Assembly (NCBI GenBank): GCA_963978905.1
Contig: OZ022259.1
Location: forward strand, 33,352,343-33,416,342
DNA: 64,000 bases
From: Trichostrongylus colubriformis
Lineage: Eukaryota > Nematoda > Chromadorea > Rhabditida > Trichostrongylidae
Direction of reading: 5' to 3'
How positions within the stretch are numbered: the first letter of the stretch is position 1; each line of letters begins with the position of its first letter. The notes beneath the pieces were generated by a model. It was not told where the DNA came from, did no database searches, and saw nothing but the letters and a program-made list of their open reading frames with translations. The position numbers and the translations under genes were made by a program. Positions 44,981-56,480 of the stretch are shown in pieces.

Positions 44981-45634
44981 ATGGCGGGGAAATCTCAGCG
45001 TAAGACATGTATTGACTTGACAGCTAGAAATCAGCGTAATATGCTAAGGAAGACAATCTCAATCTCAACTGAACAGAAGGCTTCTGATTCGCATGACGCT
45101 AGCAATTCGCACACATCTCCTGAGCGTCTTTGTGCGAGCAAATTGCACGAGACACAAGGAACGCTGATGCCTGATTTTAACAAAAAGTCTGCTTCAGAGC
45201 TTATCAAGGTTATTATTGAACGTAATAATGACCCAGTCCTAGGACCAATGCTCCTTGCCTTACAAGATAAAATTCCTAAAGAATTCTCTGAATCCATCGA
45301 AACTAAAAAGCGATTTCGCACTGTCCTTACCTATGGTCTAGATGAGGCGCCAGGAAACCTCCCCCCTGCCGAATGTCAAAATTATCTTGAGAATAAAGTT
45401 TCAAATATTTTCGATGCACTTAAGATCGAATGTCGTCCTTCCGAAATATATCGTTTGGGTAAGGTTGATCCTAAACGTCCCCGTCCTGTCAAAAAGGTCC
45501 TTCCGTCCCATTCTCATTGGCGTATGGCCTTTGCCAACGCTCGACTGCTTCGGGACTCAGGCTTTCCTCAGGTTTTCATTCGCAAAAGTATGACCATTGA
45601 GGAAGGCAGCACGAATTTGAGCTTAGACAAATAG
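44981..45634 (+). CDS. CR1-like ORF1 protein
   Basis: 217 codons, intact. The N-terminal third is Ser/Thr-rich, followed by a charged domain with LENKVSNIFDALKIECRPSE and YRLGKVDPKRPRPVKK and a basic C-terminus (WRMAFANARLLRDSGF). Nucleic-acid-binding ORF1 proteins of this general kind precede the EN-RT ORF in CR1-type LINEs. The assignment rests mainly on its position 107 bp before the endonuclease. Confidence 0.6.
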   Translation: MAGKSQRKTCIDLTARNQRNMLRKTISISTEQKASDSHDASNSHTSPERLCASKLHETQGTLMPDFNKKSASELIKVIIERNNDPVLGPMLLALQDKIPKEFSESIETKKRFRTVLTYGLDEAPGNLPPAECQNYLENKVSNIFDALKIECRPSEIYRLGKVDPKRPRPVKKVLPSHSHWRMAFANARLLRDSGFPQVFIRKSMTIEEGSTNLSLDK

Positions 45635-45740
45635 CGCGCGAGAGAAACCGAGATAGTGGCAGTAAGGAATGGGTGATTTCTAAAGGTTATCTGACTCATA
45701 TTTCCATATTACCAGACAGACGATCGGGAAACCATTAAGC

Positions 45741-46311
45741 ATGCACGATTCTCTTATGTTACGTTGCTGTCTTATGAATGCTCGCAGCTTAGTTAATAAA
45801 AGTGCACATCTTCACTGCTTTATTTCTAATTTTAAGCCTCATATTTTGTTCATCACAGAAACTTGGCTGAGAAGTATGATTCGTGATTCTGAGATTGTTG
45901 GTAATCTTCCATATCTTCTTATTCGATAAGATCGGAGTAGAGGTAAGGGTGGGGGCGTCTGCTACCTAATCGAAGGTAATCTTCAATTTACAACTCGTCT
46001 CGCATATAAGTGCTAGTAAGGCAAACGGAGCATGTTTAGACTTTTTTCCCCTTCTATTATAATCCTCTTACATTCGCCTCATTTTGGTATACCATATATC
46101 TAGTTGGACTGTAACCGAAGACGTAGCTCTTTTGGATGTTCTTCGTGATCTTGGTTCCGTTCGTATCAATACAGTTCTTCTTGGTGACTTTAATCTCCCA
46201 ATCGACTGGAACTCGGGGTCTGCCAGTAATTCAAATGCACTCAGCGTTCTGAATTTTTTCCATCAGTCCGGGTTTCAGCAGTATGTTCATAGTCCTACTC
46301 AATATTATTGA
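45741..46311 (+). pseudogene. CR1-like endonuclease domain, broken
   Basis: Two pieces. 45741-45929 gives CCLMNARSLVNKSAHL and ILFITETWL (the N- and E-containing motifs of APE-type nucleases). 46084-46311 gives VLLGDFNLPIDW (the GDFN motif). Stops separate the pieces, so the nuclease is dead. Confidence 0.75.
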
Positions 46312-46683
46312 TCTCATCTTGTCTACCTCTGATATTATTTCCAGTGTTTGTACATTGTCCCCTCTAGCTAATTTCGATCATTCGATTGTCTCTCTTCCCT
46401 TTTGCTCGAAATTCGGGATTCTCCAGTACTCCCTGTCCTAGATTACTTCAGCACTGACTTTACCGCTCTTGATGATTTTTTCTACAGTATAGACTGGTGG
46501 GCTCTTTTTGATCAATACTCTTCAATGGACGATCTATATGATAGATTCTGCTCGGTTGTATATGAAGGTCTCGCACAATTTGTTCCTTTGAAACCACCGG
46601 GTAAGTCATACTTAAGGTAACCCCGTCACCTCATTAACTTATTTCAGCAAAAGCAGCGACATTTCCTTGAGCTTGATTCTCCA

Positions 46684-47850
46684 TTGAGCAATCCTCTCTA
46701 CAAAAGAGTTTGTTCGGATGTTGATCGTCACTTCGAAAGTTTCTGGCTAACCATGAGGACGTCTTGCTTCTCAAGCATTTGCGACGACTGTTTCGCTACT
46801 TTATGCTTAAACTTAAGACCAAAGCCTCCCTACCCACCCTGGTTGACAGTAATGGAACGGTATACCATAGTATTAAGGCGAAAGCTGACGCGCTTGCCCA
46901 CAGTAATGGAACGGTATACCATAGTATTAAGGCGAAAGCTGACGCGCTTGCCCATTATTTTTCCGGTGTCTTCTCTTCGGTGTTCTCAAGTAAATCTGAC
47001 TTATTCGGCTTCCCTTACATCAGTGACAACTGCCCTGATGTGTTCTTTCAACCATATGACATCGCTCCCCTCCTGAGAAATCTTCGCCCATCTGTCAGCC
47101 TACCCTATTATGGTATTCCACAGTTGGTATTTGAAAAATGTCATTCCTTCTTATGTCATCCTCCAGCTATTATGTTTAACATATCCTTTCTCACTGGCGA
47201 GATTCCTCTATCATGGAAGGATGCCGTTATTACCGCTGTTCCAAAGTCACATATTCTGGGCAATTTTTGGCCTATCAGCCTTACTCCCACTCCGGTAAAA
47301 CTGATGGAGAAGATAATCAACGATAGGATCCTAACTTGGCTTTTCATGTTATTACAGAGCAACATGGTTTCATGTCTCAGTCCTCGACTACAACCAATCT
47401 TTCAGACACTTTGTTTGACATTTCTAAGGCTCTTAACGAAGGCAAATCGATCAATGTTATTTACATTGACCTCCCAAAAGCCGCCAATAAGGTATGCCAT
47501 CATAAACTGCTAATGAAAATTCAGAAGCTAGGTATAAGGGGAAAACTGCTTGCATGGCTCGCTTCATATCTCAATAACAGATTTCTTACTGTCAAAGTCA
47601 GCGGTGTCTTGTCAAAGAGATTCCCATACACTTTCGGAGTTCTTCAAGGCGGAGTGCTGTCCCCGCTGTTGTTCATAATACATATATACACTGGAACTAC
47701 TAAGCCTTCTTAGAACTTCTCCCGAAATCAAAGTCCAGCTCTACGCTGACGACATTAAGATCGATGCAGCCTACGATCGTGATTCCCCGGCAATGATGCG
47801 CTGTGCTCTGAACGCCGCCATCCAGAAAATGACTAATTGGGCTATCCAAT
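46684..47850 (+). pseudogene. CR1-like reverse transcriptase, N-terminal part, broken
   Basis: 46764-47513 includes YYGIPQLVFEKCHSF, ISFLTGEIPLSWKDAVI and SLTPTPVKLMEKIINDRIL. 47336-47713 includes VIYIDLPKAANKV (equivalent of the YLDFSKAFD block), GIRGKLLAWLASYLNNR and GVLQGGVLSPLLF. The catalytic box appears near 47742 as QLYADDIK in a further frame. Several frameshifts; a 54-bp tandem duplication lies at 46846-46953. The domain is cut by the BEL insertion at 47855. Confidence 0.8.
46846..46953 (+). repeat. Exact 54-bp tandem duplication inside the CR1-like RT
   Basis: 46846-46899 is repeated without change at 46900-46953 (unit begins ACAGTAATGGAACGGTATAC). The length is a multiple of three, so it does not shift the frame. 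Confidence 0.95.
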
Positions 47851-47855
47851 GGGAC

Positions 47856-48038
47856 TTTCTCTACAAGAAAATGGCTCACGATCTGATGGTGATATATAGT
47901 GATAAATGATATTTATGTTCTGCCACTAACGAGGGGTATATAGACTCCTTTTGACGGTAGAGTTATTCTCTCTCCAATAAAGGTTCGTCCGCGTAGAAGC
48001 CTGCAGCTGCAAGTCCCGGAATCGGCCGGCATTTAACA
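47856..48038 (+). repeat. 5' LTR of the BEL/Pao element
   Basis: Matches 54460-54641 with about a dozen differences. It lacks a clear TG start, so the boundary was set by the GGGAC duplication. Confidence 0.8.
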
Positions 48039-48257
48039 GTACAAACAAGTGGCGACCACGGCAGGATACAGGATCTTGGAAGAAATCTACACCCACCTGT
48101 GCCTTATCCCGACACATCAAACTCTTCCGACGGTTCGACAGCTTTACGAACCTCATCTCTCCACTTCCTGGAAAACTTCACGTCGTGACTGAAACTCATT
48201 GGAAGCAAATCCCAACGCTCTTCCGAGCTACACTTCAACCGACATCATCCTCCACCT

Positions 48258-51200
48258 TTGCGGCAGAGCAACAGTGTTCAAATCCGCCGACGAATCGGTC
48301 TTTACCAAAAGCAAGCCCAGCGACACTTGTCGACTATTTCTATCATCCTAACGGACTGCAATATTCAACTCCTCGACTGCAATACCAGCCACCTGGACGA
48401 TGATATTCTACATTCACTACGTCTTGAAATTCGCGATGCTGAGGCAAGTCTTTTCAAAGCTTACTCGAAATTGACTCAGTTACACGCCGAATGGCAGCTT
48501 CTCCAAAATGATCGTGCTGAACGGACAGTATTCGATGAGTATATCTCTAAATACGGTGATTACAGAGAAATCATATCTTCTTCTGCCCAGCAAGTAGAAC
48601 AACTAGATCTTCTTAACAAAAGCTATCCCGAGCGTAATCTGCCTGTACCATCAAATTCGTCCGACGCAGGTTCATATGACAGTATCGGTACCGTCCGAGA
48701 ACTCTATGAGCGACCAAGACACCAGTCTTGCCATTTTCTCCCTCGTCCAGAAGTTTGTTCAAATAACCAATCGACGATGCATCTTCTCAACTTTGTGGAC
48801 GCTTCGATTCTTTCGAAATTGGAACTACTAACGTTCGACGGAAACCTCCTCGTGTATCCTGAATTCTCTGCTCGATTCGCTACACTGGTTGATGATAAAC
48901 CACAGCTTGATAACGTAACGAAACTTTCTTTACTGAAGTCATGTCTCCGTGGCCGTGCTTTACAATCTATAGAAGGGCTCTCTATGACCGCAGGCAACTA
49001 TAGTGCAGCTATGGATATTTTGGAAACTCTATATGAAAAAAAACTCAACTCTATCCTACTATATATAATCCGCTAAGTATGTCTGTCTGTCCGTGTGTGT
49101 GTGTGTGTGTGTCTGTCTGTCACGAAATTCATATCTCGCGTCGCAGCAAAGCTGGGACGCTGAGTTTTACAAGTGATGTAGGGGGTGCCAAGGGAACCCC
49201 AGCGGTGGTGGACCGAAAGTGATAGCAGCTGATAAGGGCTGATAAGGAGCCCCGAAAGAAAATGTTGCCAAATCCGTTTCGCCTTTCGGGACGATCCCAG
49301 AGCGCCCATATTTATAGGTGTTTTGAGAGTTGGGACGGGGACATTAATGGTGGGTGGTCCAGCATGATAACGGTTGATAAGATCCGATAAGGAGCGTAAA
49401 AAGGCCAGAGTCGTTGAATCCGTTTCGCCTTTCGGGTTGATTCTAGAGTCCCCACACTCAAAGGTGTTTTGAGGGGTGGGACGGGGACATTAATGGTGGG
49501 TGACCCGCATTGATAACGGTTGATAAGATTCGATAAGGAGCGTAGAAAGGCTGGAGTCGTCGAATCCGTTTCGCTTTTTGCATTGGTCCCGTAGCGTTCA
49601 TAGTCACAGGTGTTCTGCAGGGTAGGACGGGGACATTGATGGTGGGTGATCCAGCTTGATAATGTTTGATAAGATTCGACAAGGCGCGTAAAAAGGCTAG
49701 AGTCGTCGAATCCGTTTCGCTTTTCGCATTGGTCCCGTAGCGTTCATAGTCACAGGTGTTCTGCAGGGTAGGACGGGGACATTGATGGTGGGTGACCCGC
49801 ATTGATAATGGTTGATAAGATTCGATAAGGAGCATGAGAAGGCGAATGTCGTCAGATTCGTTTCGCCTTTCGCACTGATCCAAGAGCGCTGACACTCATG
49901 AGCGTTAAGCAGGGTGGGCCAGGGACATTGATGGTGGGTGATCCAAATTGATAATGGTTGATAGGATTCGATCAGGAGCGTGAGAAGGAAAATGTCACTT
50001 ACGCTTTTGCGGCTAACAGTGGAATGTTAACATTCGCAGGTATCGTAGGGTACAGGGACTTCAATGGTACTGTTGGGTACAGGGGCCTCAGTGATAACGG
50101 CTTACGGTGGCTGATAAGAACCGTTAGGAATAGGATGGGATGAAATCCATTACATGAAATTACATGGGATGAAATCCATGATACTACTATACGACCGCTT
50201 TAGCAAAAGCGTTTGATGCTCAGTGTCATTGGGTGAACATACTTTGTTTATGTTCTGATATCGACCGCTGAATTGCCTAGCGTACGAAAAAAATGATGCA
50301 TTTCTTTTGATACTACGATCTACATTTATAATCATGATACACCTATATTTGTGATAGCAAAGCAAGCGTTTCATTCGGAATCATTGTCTAATGCGGTACT
50401 GGCAGCAACACTGTGTATCGACCGCTAGACTATGTGAAATTCCAAACAGTGAAGCATGTTCACGAAAACAGTAAACATCGGTAATCAGGATATGGATCTA
50501 CCATCAGTGTGTAGGAATTAGATGCTCAACAAGTGAACAAATTGCTACCAGTCGATGCAATCGAATACAAAACTATCGATGTCTAAACTGTCCAAAATCC
50601 CAATGATGACCTAAACCAGTTGACTGGCGCACACTACTGTGCGCGATTCATGTCGATGACGTGCGAAATGGGTTCCATGAAAAGCGACTGAAGTATAATA
50701 ACATCGAAATGCTTTTTTATCACGCCATCTTCTCTGTTTTTTTTCAATTCAGTAGCTCAGCTGAAAACAGAGGAAAGAAATTTCCACTCAATTCCATACA
50801 CAACGGTGGTCGCGCCGATCAAACCCATTTTGCACAACATCGCCATGAATCGCGCGCAGTAATGTGCGCCAGCCAACTGGTATATATATATGACGGTAGA
50901 GTTACTATGCGGGATATTTTATATACTAAACTAGCTCAATTGGCCCCTTGTGATCCAGAAGGTCGTCAGCTTCCCATGCTCTACGATAAGATGTACTCGC
51001 TCGTACGCCAATTCGGCAATGACGATGATACCAAAGAGAGGGCTTTAGGAGCTATACTTCTCAAGAAGCTGCCGATGCGTGTTCGCAGCCAAGTTTATGA
51101 TCGAACGGCGAATAGTCATAATATCACTCCCACAGAATTATTGGATATCTTGACTGGTATCGTTCGGAAGGATTCGTCGCTACTCGAGATGGAATACCAC

Positions 51201-51332
51201 TCTCGCAACTCTTCCTCCATGCAACACTCAGGTCTCTACACCAGTTATACGACCACGGTGCCACCACGAACTGGCATCGAAATTGTTGAATGCTCCGCAA
51301 GAGAAGTCTTCAAAGCCATGTCCATATTGTGA
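48258..51332 (+). CDS. gag: BEL/Pao gag, split by the Helitron-like insertion
   Basis: Left part 48258-49053: helical N-terminus (LRLEIRDAEASLFKAYSKL), then the BEL capsid block LSKLELLTFDGN, YPEFSARFATLVDDKPQLDN and KLSLLKSCLRGRALQSIEGL. Right part 50881-51332 continues with KLAQLAPCDPEGRQLPMLYD and ILLKKLPMRVRSQVYDR. Position 49053 is the first base of a codon and 50881-50882 supply the next two, so the frame is exactly continuous if 49054-50880 is taken out. Gag forms the particle shell. The frame shifts at about 51290 before the zinc knuckles. Confidence 0.85.
49054..50880 (+). mobile_element. Non-autonomous Helitron-like element inside BEL gag
   Basis: Starts TCCTACTATATATAATCC, the TC-type 5' end of known Helitrons, and ends CTGG, matching CTRR. 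Just before the end is a 7-bp hairpin (GCGCGCA GTAA TGTGCGC). It sits exactly between an A (49053) and a T (50881) with no target duplication, the known Helitron insertion rule. Its removal leaves the host gag frame continuous. It carries no replicase or helicase, so it is non-autonomous, and contains a 146-bp minisatellite. Confidence 0.85.
49179..50000 (+). repeat. Minisatellite, about 5.5 copies of a 146-bp unit
   Basis: Units start at 49331, 49477, 49623, 49769 and 49915, each exactly 146 bp, preceded by a diverged 152-bp unit at 49179. Each unit carries ACGGGGACATTAATGG, TTGATAACGGTTGATAAGAT and AATCCGTTTCGC. The last unit decays after about 85 bp. ORFs here run through the repeats and are not genes. 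Confidence 0.95.
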
Positions 51333-51882
51333 ATCCCTTCTCCACACTGCAATGGATTGCAGTGCTTATGTCATACCCAGCCAACGAAATGACCAAGCGA
51401 GAAATCTGCGACTCTGTTTCAACTGCCTTTTTTCTCGCCATAGAACTAGAGAATGTCCTTCAAAGTTCACCTGTAGATCTTGCAATCGAAGACATCATTC
51501 GTCCCTATGTTACCTACTCAGTGAACTCACGCAATCTTCAACACGGACAACCTCTGAGGCATTCAAAACCCGCAAGACAAATCTACCTGTGCAGATGTCT
51601 TCTCAACCTGGTCGTTCAAAAGTGATACCTAATACAAGCCCCGCGAAATCCCGCAACTCCCATCTGTACAGTCATACAGCCACTGCTGCCGATTGCTCCG
51701 AAAAACCTCTGACAATGAGCTCGGAAACTCAGTTCCCCGCTGAAAAGCTAATCTCAACCTCCATATCACAGTCAGCACCGACGAAAACAGCAACACCTAT
51801 CAATGACTCCCCGCTTATCACTCTGATGTATGTACACTCTGATGTATTAATGTATGTACATTTGCTACCAAAGATTCTCTAA
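51283..51882 (+). CDS. BEL/Pao nucleocapsid zinc-knuckle region
   Basis: 199 codons overlapping the end of gag in another frame. Cys/His clusters include CPYCESLLHTAMDC, CFNCLFSRHRTREC and CRSCNRRHHSSLC, followed by a Ser/Thr-rich tail that should lead into the protease. A frameshift separates it from gag. Confidence 0.75.
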   Translation: MLNAPQEKSSKPCPYCESLLHTAMDCSAYVIPSQRNDQARNLRLCFNCLFSRHRTRECPSKFTCRSCNRRHHSSLCYLLSELTQSSTRTTSEAFKTRKTNLPVQMSSQPGRSKVIPNTSPAKSRNSHLYSHTATAADCSEKPLTMSSETQFPAEKLISTSISQSAPTKTATPINDSPLITLMYVHSDVLMYVHLLPKIL

Positions 51883-51944
51883 AACTCCAGAGTGAAAATC
51901 ACAACATCGGAATCTACACCGAAAAGGGAGCAAGACAACTGGAT

Positions 51945-52313
51945 GTGAAATCGGTCCCAATTCTCAACCGTGCTCCTTATCGAGCGCAGCCTGCACAAAG
52001 TGGCGATTCTAATTCCATCACCATCACTACCTGCGAACCGTCTATCCTGATAGGAAATGACAACTTCTGGGATATGGTTCTATCCGAAAACTTCTACTAT
52101 AAGGTTCTATCGAATGGATATCACCTTCTCCACACAACAATTGGAGATATTGTCGTGAACAAAGTCCTCGATGTGAAAACCGCTATCACTTACACGTCCT
52201 TCAATGAAGGAGTTGCAAACCCGTCCCATCATGAAGATCTAGCTGAGCTGGTGAGCAAATTTTGGAAGCTTGAAGCCGTCGTGATCATTGATGATCCAAC
52301 AGAACGACGTTGA
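51945..52313 (+). pseudogene. BEL/Pao protease-to-RT region, broken
   Basis: Contains EPSILIGNDNFWDMVL followed by YHLLHTTIGDIVVNK, equivalent to the conserved ILIG.D.FW block near the end of the BEL protease. The active-site DTG region upstream is not intact. It ends TERR followed by a stop, shortly before RT sequence. Confidence 0.65.
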
Positions 52314-52451
52314 AGAGTGCTTTAATCTATTCAACAACAGCATCCTTTACAACGATGACGAACGACGCTATACTGTGAGTCTTCCTTTCGAAATAAACCC
52401 TTCCCAGCTGCCCGACAACTGTGGTCTCGCACACTCACGACATGTAGTCAA

Positions 52452-53051
52452 TTGAGAACTCTGCAACAAAACCCAGTATACTTGGAAAAATACAAAATCG
52501 TAGGTCAACTGGAAAGAGGGATCATCGAAGAGGTCCCTCAAGAACAATTTAGACTTCCTTCTCATTATCTTCCTCATCATGAGTCATCAAACCTGATGGG
52601 AATTCTTTCAAAGTACGATGTGTCTACGATGGCTCGGCCAGGACTAAAGGCAATATCAGCCTCAACGACACGTTCTACAGAGGACCAGTTCTACTTCCCG
52701 ATCTTACTGGAATCCTTCTGAGAACTAGGTTTCATAGAATCTTGATTTCCAGCGAAAGCCTTCTTGATGGTTGGCCTCAATGAGGACTCCCGCGACTGCA
52801 CTTGCTTCTTATGGTTGAGAGATCCCTCGCAGCCCCCCAGAAACGATAATTTGGTTACATATCGATTCACGCGCGTACCATTTGGACTGGTTAGCTCGCC
52901 TTTTCTGCTTGCCGGCACGATTCATTTCCATCTGACTTCCACAGCAACTCCGATTTCTCAGACGATTCTCCGGAACACCTACGTCGACAACGTTTTCCAT
53001 GGAGTTAATTCTCTCAACGAAGGTACCAGTTCCTACCATGAATCAAAATAG
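52452..53051 (+). pseudogene. BEL/Pao reverse transcriptase, broken
   Basis: 52452-52721 carries the N-terminal part (YKIVGQLERGIIEEV, RLPSHYLPHHE). 52764-53051 carries RDPSQPPRNDNLVTYRFTRV, PFGLVSSPFLLAGTIHFHL and the catalytic box TYVDNVFHG, where the usual second Asp of YVDD is Asn. Stops and frame changes disable it. Confidence 0.8.
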
Positions 53052-53068
53052 CTTTTCAAAAAGCTGGA

Positions 53069-53940
53069 ATGAATCTCAGAGCGTATGCAAGCAATTCGGA
53101 TGAACTGAATAAGTGTTTCGAAAATAAGGAGAACTGCAGTGTGTCGAGACTCCAGAAGTTGCTCGGTCTGCAGTGGGATATTCAGAAAGACGTCATAAGC
53201 ATCCAACTACCTTCAACGCCCCCAGAGAGTGTCACATGGACCAAAAGGAAAATTTTGAGATACATCCCCAGTATTTACGATCCTCTCGGCTTTTTCACAC
53301 CTGTTACGCTTATTGGAAAACTCATTCTGCAGTCTCCGTGGAAAATTAAGCCCCCCTGGGATCAGGCTCTACCCTCCGAAATAGACACGAGATGGCGCCT
53401 TTTTACGTCCTCGTGGACAACAACAAGATACCAGGTACCACGCACACTGGAAGTTCTCAAACAGAACACACCCTCAGAATACGACATACACGTTTTCACT
53501 GATGCTTCCTTGTCCATACTGTGCAGTGTCCTATATCGTTGCACGCTCTCAAACTGCTCCTCCACGAGTGTCGTTCCTGATATCGAAATCACGGCTAGCT
53601 CCTCCCAAGCAGTCCATCACAATACCACGTCTGGAACTAGCTGCAATGATGACTGGAGCGAAACTGCTCACCTACACGTGCCAACAACTTGATATACATA
53701 TCGCTCGAAGATTCCTGTGGTCAGACAGTAGCGTGGCATTGAACTGGGTGAACAACAAGAAGGACCTACCCGTCTTCGTGAGCAAACGCTGACGTCAACA
53801 TCAAACATGTTCCTGGTTCTCTCAATCCAGCTGACATCGGAACTCGTGGAACAACTATTGAAGATCTACTGAAGTCGGATTTTTGGTGGAAAGATCCGCC
53901 ATTCCTTTTACAAGAAGAAGCAAATTGGCCTCAGAACAAC
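53069..53940 (+). pseudogene. BEL/Pao RT connection and RNase H region, broken
   Basis: 53069-53692 has RLQKLLGLQWDIQKDVISIQ and RYIPSIYDPLGFFTPVTLI, the BEL thumb block, then VFTDASLSI (RNase H active-site start). 53502-53792 continues in another frame with RLELAAMMTGAKLL and FLWSDSSVALNWV, and 53800-53940 with HVPGSLNPADIGTRG. No integrase follows. Confidence 0.8.
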
Positions 53941-54459
53941 TAAATACATGTCCTTCGGCGAATCAGTTTTGGAAAAGCCATCGTTCCCGTTGTTGTAGTA
54001 ACCACAACTGTCCAGACACCTACTAACATTTCCGGACAACCTCCATTCATTGACGTAAACCGATTCAGCTCCTGGACTCGACTACTAAATACAGTAGTGT
54101 ACGTACTATACTTTATCGTGAAGAAATGTCCAAAAGCCTCCTAAATTAGGAGATATAGCACTCATTTATGATCCTTTCCTCCAGCGAGGGCAATGGAAAA
54201 TGGGACGTTCGAATACGTCTTCCATCCAAGAAAGAAATCTCAAGACCGAATTGCCTCATCTATAAAATGGAGCTATCCGCATCCTACGAACAAAATCCAG
54301 CTCGACGGGAAACACTTACCCAGCAATCTCGGCATCCACAACCTCATCATCCAATGATTACTAGATCAAAAGCACATCTCAATCAAAGCACCATTTGTGT
54401 GGATCACCAAGAAAAGAAAAGGAAAGAAGCTCAGGCATCAACTTGTCTTCCGCTGGGAG

Positions 54460-54641
54460 TCTCTCTACAAGAAAATGGCTCACGATCTGATGGTGATATA
54501 TAGTGATAAATGATATTTATGTTCTGCCACTAACGAGGGGTATATAAACCCCTCTTGACGGTAGAGTTATTCTTTCTATAATAAAGGTTTGTCCGCGTAG
54601 AAGTCTGCAGCTGCAAGGTCCGGAATCGGCCGGCACGAACA
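54460..54641 (+). repeat. 3' LTR of the BEL/Pao element
   Basis: Matches 47856-48038. Ends ...GGCACGAACA before the right GGGAC duplication. Confidence 0.8.
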
Positions 54642-54646
54642 GGGAC

Positions 54647-55377
54647 ATTCCCCTTAACCTGGGCAAATCCTCGGTCATGCACTTTGGGGATTCCGCATAT
54701 GTGGACTACTGTGTTGATGGTGTTAGGCTCACTGTCACTGCTATCAAAGATCTTGGTGTAGTTTTAGACTCAAAGCTGAAGTTTTCATCTCACATTGATC
54801 TAGCTGTTCAAAAACCCTTTGCCAATGTATTCGCGCTATTTCGTAATATACAATGATGGGATCTTGCCATTCAGACTCGTCTTTACAAGGCATTTGTATT
54901 GCCCCACATCGAATATTGTTCCTAAATATGGTCCCCCAACTCCAAGACGAATATCGTCAAAATTGAAAGAGTACAGCGGTTATTTACTCGTTTGCTGTGG
55001 TATGGAATTACACGCAATTACAGTCATCATAACTTGCCTAATTATCATGAGCGTTTGCTTTTGTTCGATCTCAAATCGTTGCAGTTCAGACGTGCAGTTT
55101 CTGACCTAGTCTTCTGTTTTCGTATCTTTCGAGGTGAAGTAAGATTGCATCCTGGGAAATAGTGGGTCTCCGACCAGCCAACAAGTGAAGGGGTAGGTTT
55201 AACCTCCAATACTCATGAGGCATCAACAACACACGTTCTTTAATGTTCAATAACCTGTTCTGTCGCTAGATGGTTTAACCTACTGCCTCATGACGTGTTC
55301 TTCTCTAGTAAGAGTGGTGTTTTCAAAAGTAAAGTTTCCAAGGCAGATCTTAGTCGTATCCTTGGACTTCCATATTG
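54647..55377 (+). pseudogene. CR1-like reverse transcriptase, C-terminal part
   Basis: Resumes the CR1-like RT after the BEL element: LNLGKSSVMHFG, KDLGVVLDSKLKFSSHI, LYKAFVLPHIEYCS, RVQRLFTRLLW and, near the end, WFNLLPHDVFFSSKSGVFKS. These are the typical CR1 C-terminal blocks in the expected order. Several stops are present. Confidence 0.8.
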
Positions 55378-55379
55378 AC

Positions 55380-56480
55380 GTACATAGTGTGATTTTTTGT
55401 TTCAGTGCTAAAACTATTTGAACAGTTAATCACCTTCCTCCCTGCCTATACAATAATTTGTCTCAGTTCAAATATGGTGCAATGATTATAATATCTGTGC
55501 TCTCCAGCCTACAATCTACGCTTCACGAGCAAAATTGCCTCAGCTAATGTTTCTGATGTTGCTTTGATTTGCTACACACGGGTTCAATATTGATAATAAT
55601 TATATAAATCTACTAATTTACTTCTATTTCTATTCCGAATATTATCGTAGTGTCAATGCTATGAGTTGGCACCTACTTGGTCCCTTCTTGTTCAGACTGA
55701 CTCCGCGTTGTTATCTCACCGGGCCAAGCTATCTTTGAACCCTGGCACTATGTTTCATTGCAAATTATTCGGACGCCGTTGCACATTACACAAGAACAAA
55801 GCGCATATTCATATATAATAACTCACTAGATTCAACTCCACAGCTCGTAAATTTTGTTATTGGGATGCTATGTGGTAATGAAGCTTCTGATTGAGCAGGT
55901 CAACTTCCGGACACCGCCTCGCCACTACACGATCGCCATGACGCGATTGCCAAACTTTTTTTTACAACTAACTGTAGTGGATTGAGGTGCGAGTGATTAT
56001 CTCAGTGTGTCTTTCTCTTTTGGCTCATTCTGGATGTGGAGCCAACAATGGCACCCTTGCTCTAAATAAATCAATTGATGCTGTGCATGAATCTAGTGTG
56101 TTTCAGTTTCTGTGCTTCGGTTAATAAGATGCAACCTGCCTTCGCCCTACATGCTGCGGCCCCAGGCTCGGTTATCGTAGCTGGCAGTTAAGTCTATGAT
56201 GAATAATCTTTTTCTACTATGATTGTTTTTTTCCTGTTGCCTCGCGACTAAAAATTATAATATTAACCTGTAAATGTGCCTAATGATGACTTCAATTCTA
56301 TATCAGTTTTTGCCACCTCATCTAGAAGCGCACAACACATATAACATTGTTCCTATTTGATTTTTTTGATATTATACAATGCTGATCGTGAGCCCATGTG
56401 TAGCTTCTTACATGCCAATGCTTTCACACCTTTGATCTTCTGTTTAATTGTGCGCACCTTTGACTGTATTGAAATATGTA
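55380..56480 (+). other. 3' part of the CR1-like element or flanking DNA, no gene seen
   Basis: No coding blocks after the RT end. The stretch leads to an AAAT microsatellite and is probably the element's 3' untranslated region, though 1.1 kb is long and another insertion could be hidden here. Confidence 0.4.

Larger units (their letters stand above)
47856..54641 (+). mobile_element. BEL/Pao LTR retrotransposon, integrase-deleted, nested in the CR1-like element
   Basis: LTRs of about 183 bp (47856-48038 and 54460-54641) with TATA-like and AATAAAG signals, a 5-bp GGGAC duplication at both junctions, and a TGGCGACC primer-binding site at 48050. Gag with the conserved BEL capsid region, zinc knuckles, protease remnant, RT with YVDN and RNase H are present in order. 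RNase H ends near 53800 and only about 650 bp follow, so the integrase is missing. The LTRs differ by about 6 percent by eye, older than the Gypsy copy. Gag itself is split by a Helitron-like insertion. Confidence 0.9.

Noticed and set aside
49458..49895. 145-codon minus-strand ORF with internal repeats
   Set aside because: It is produced by the 146-bp minisatellite; its repeated peptide reflects the DNA repeat.
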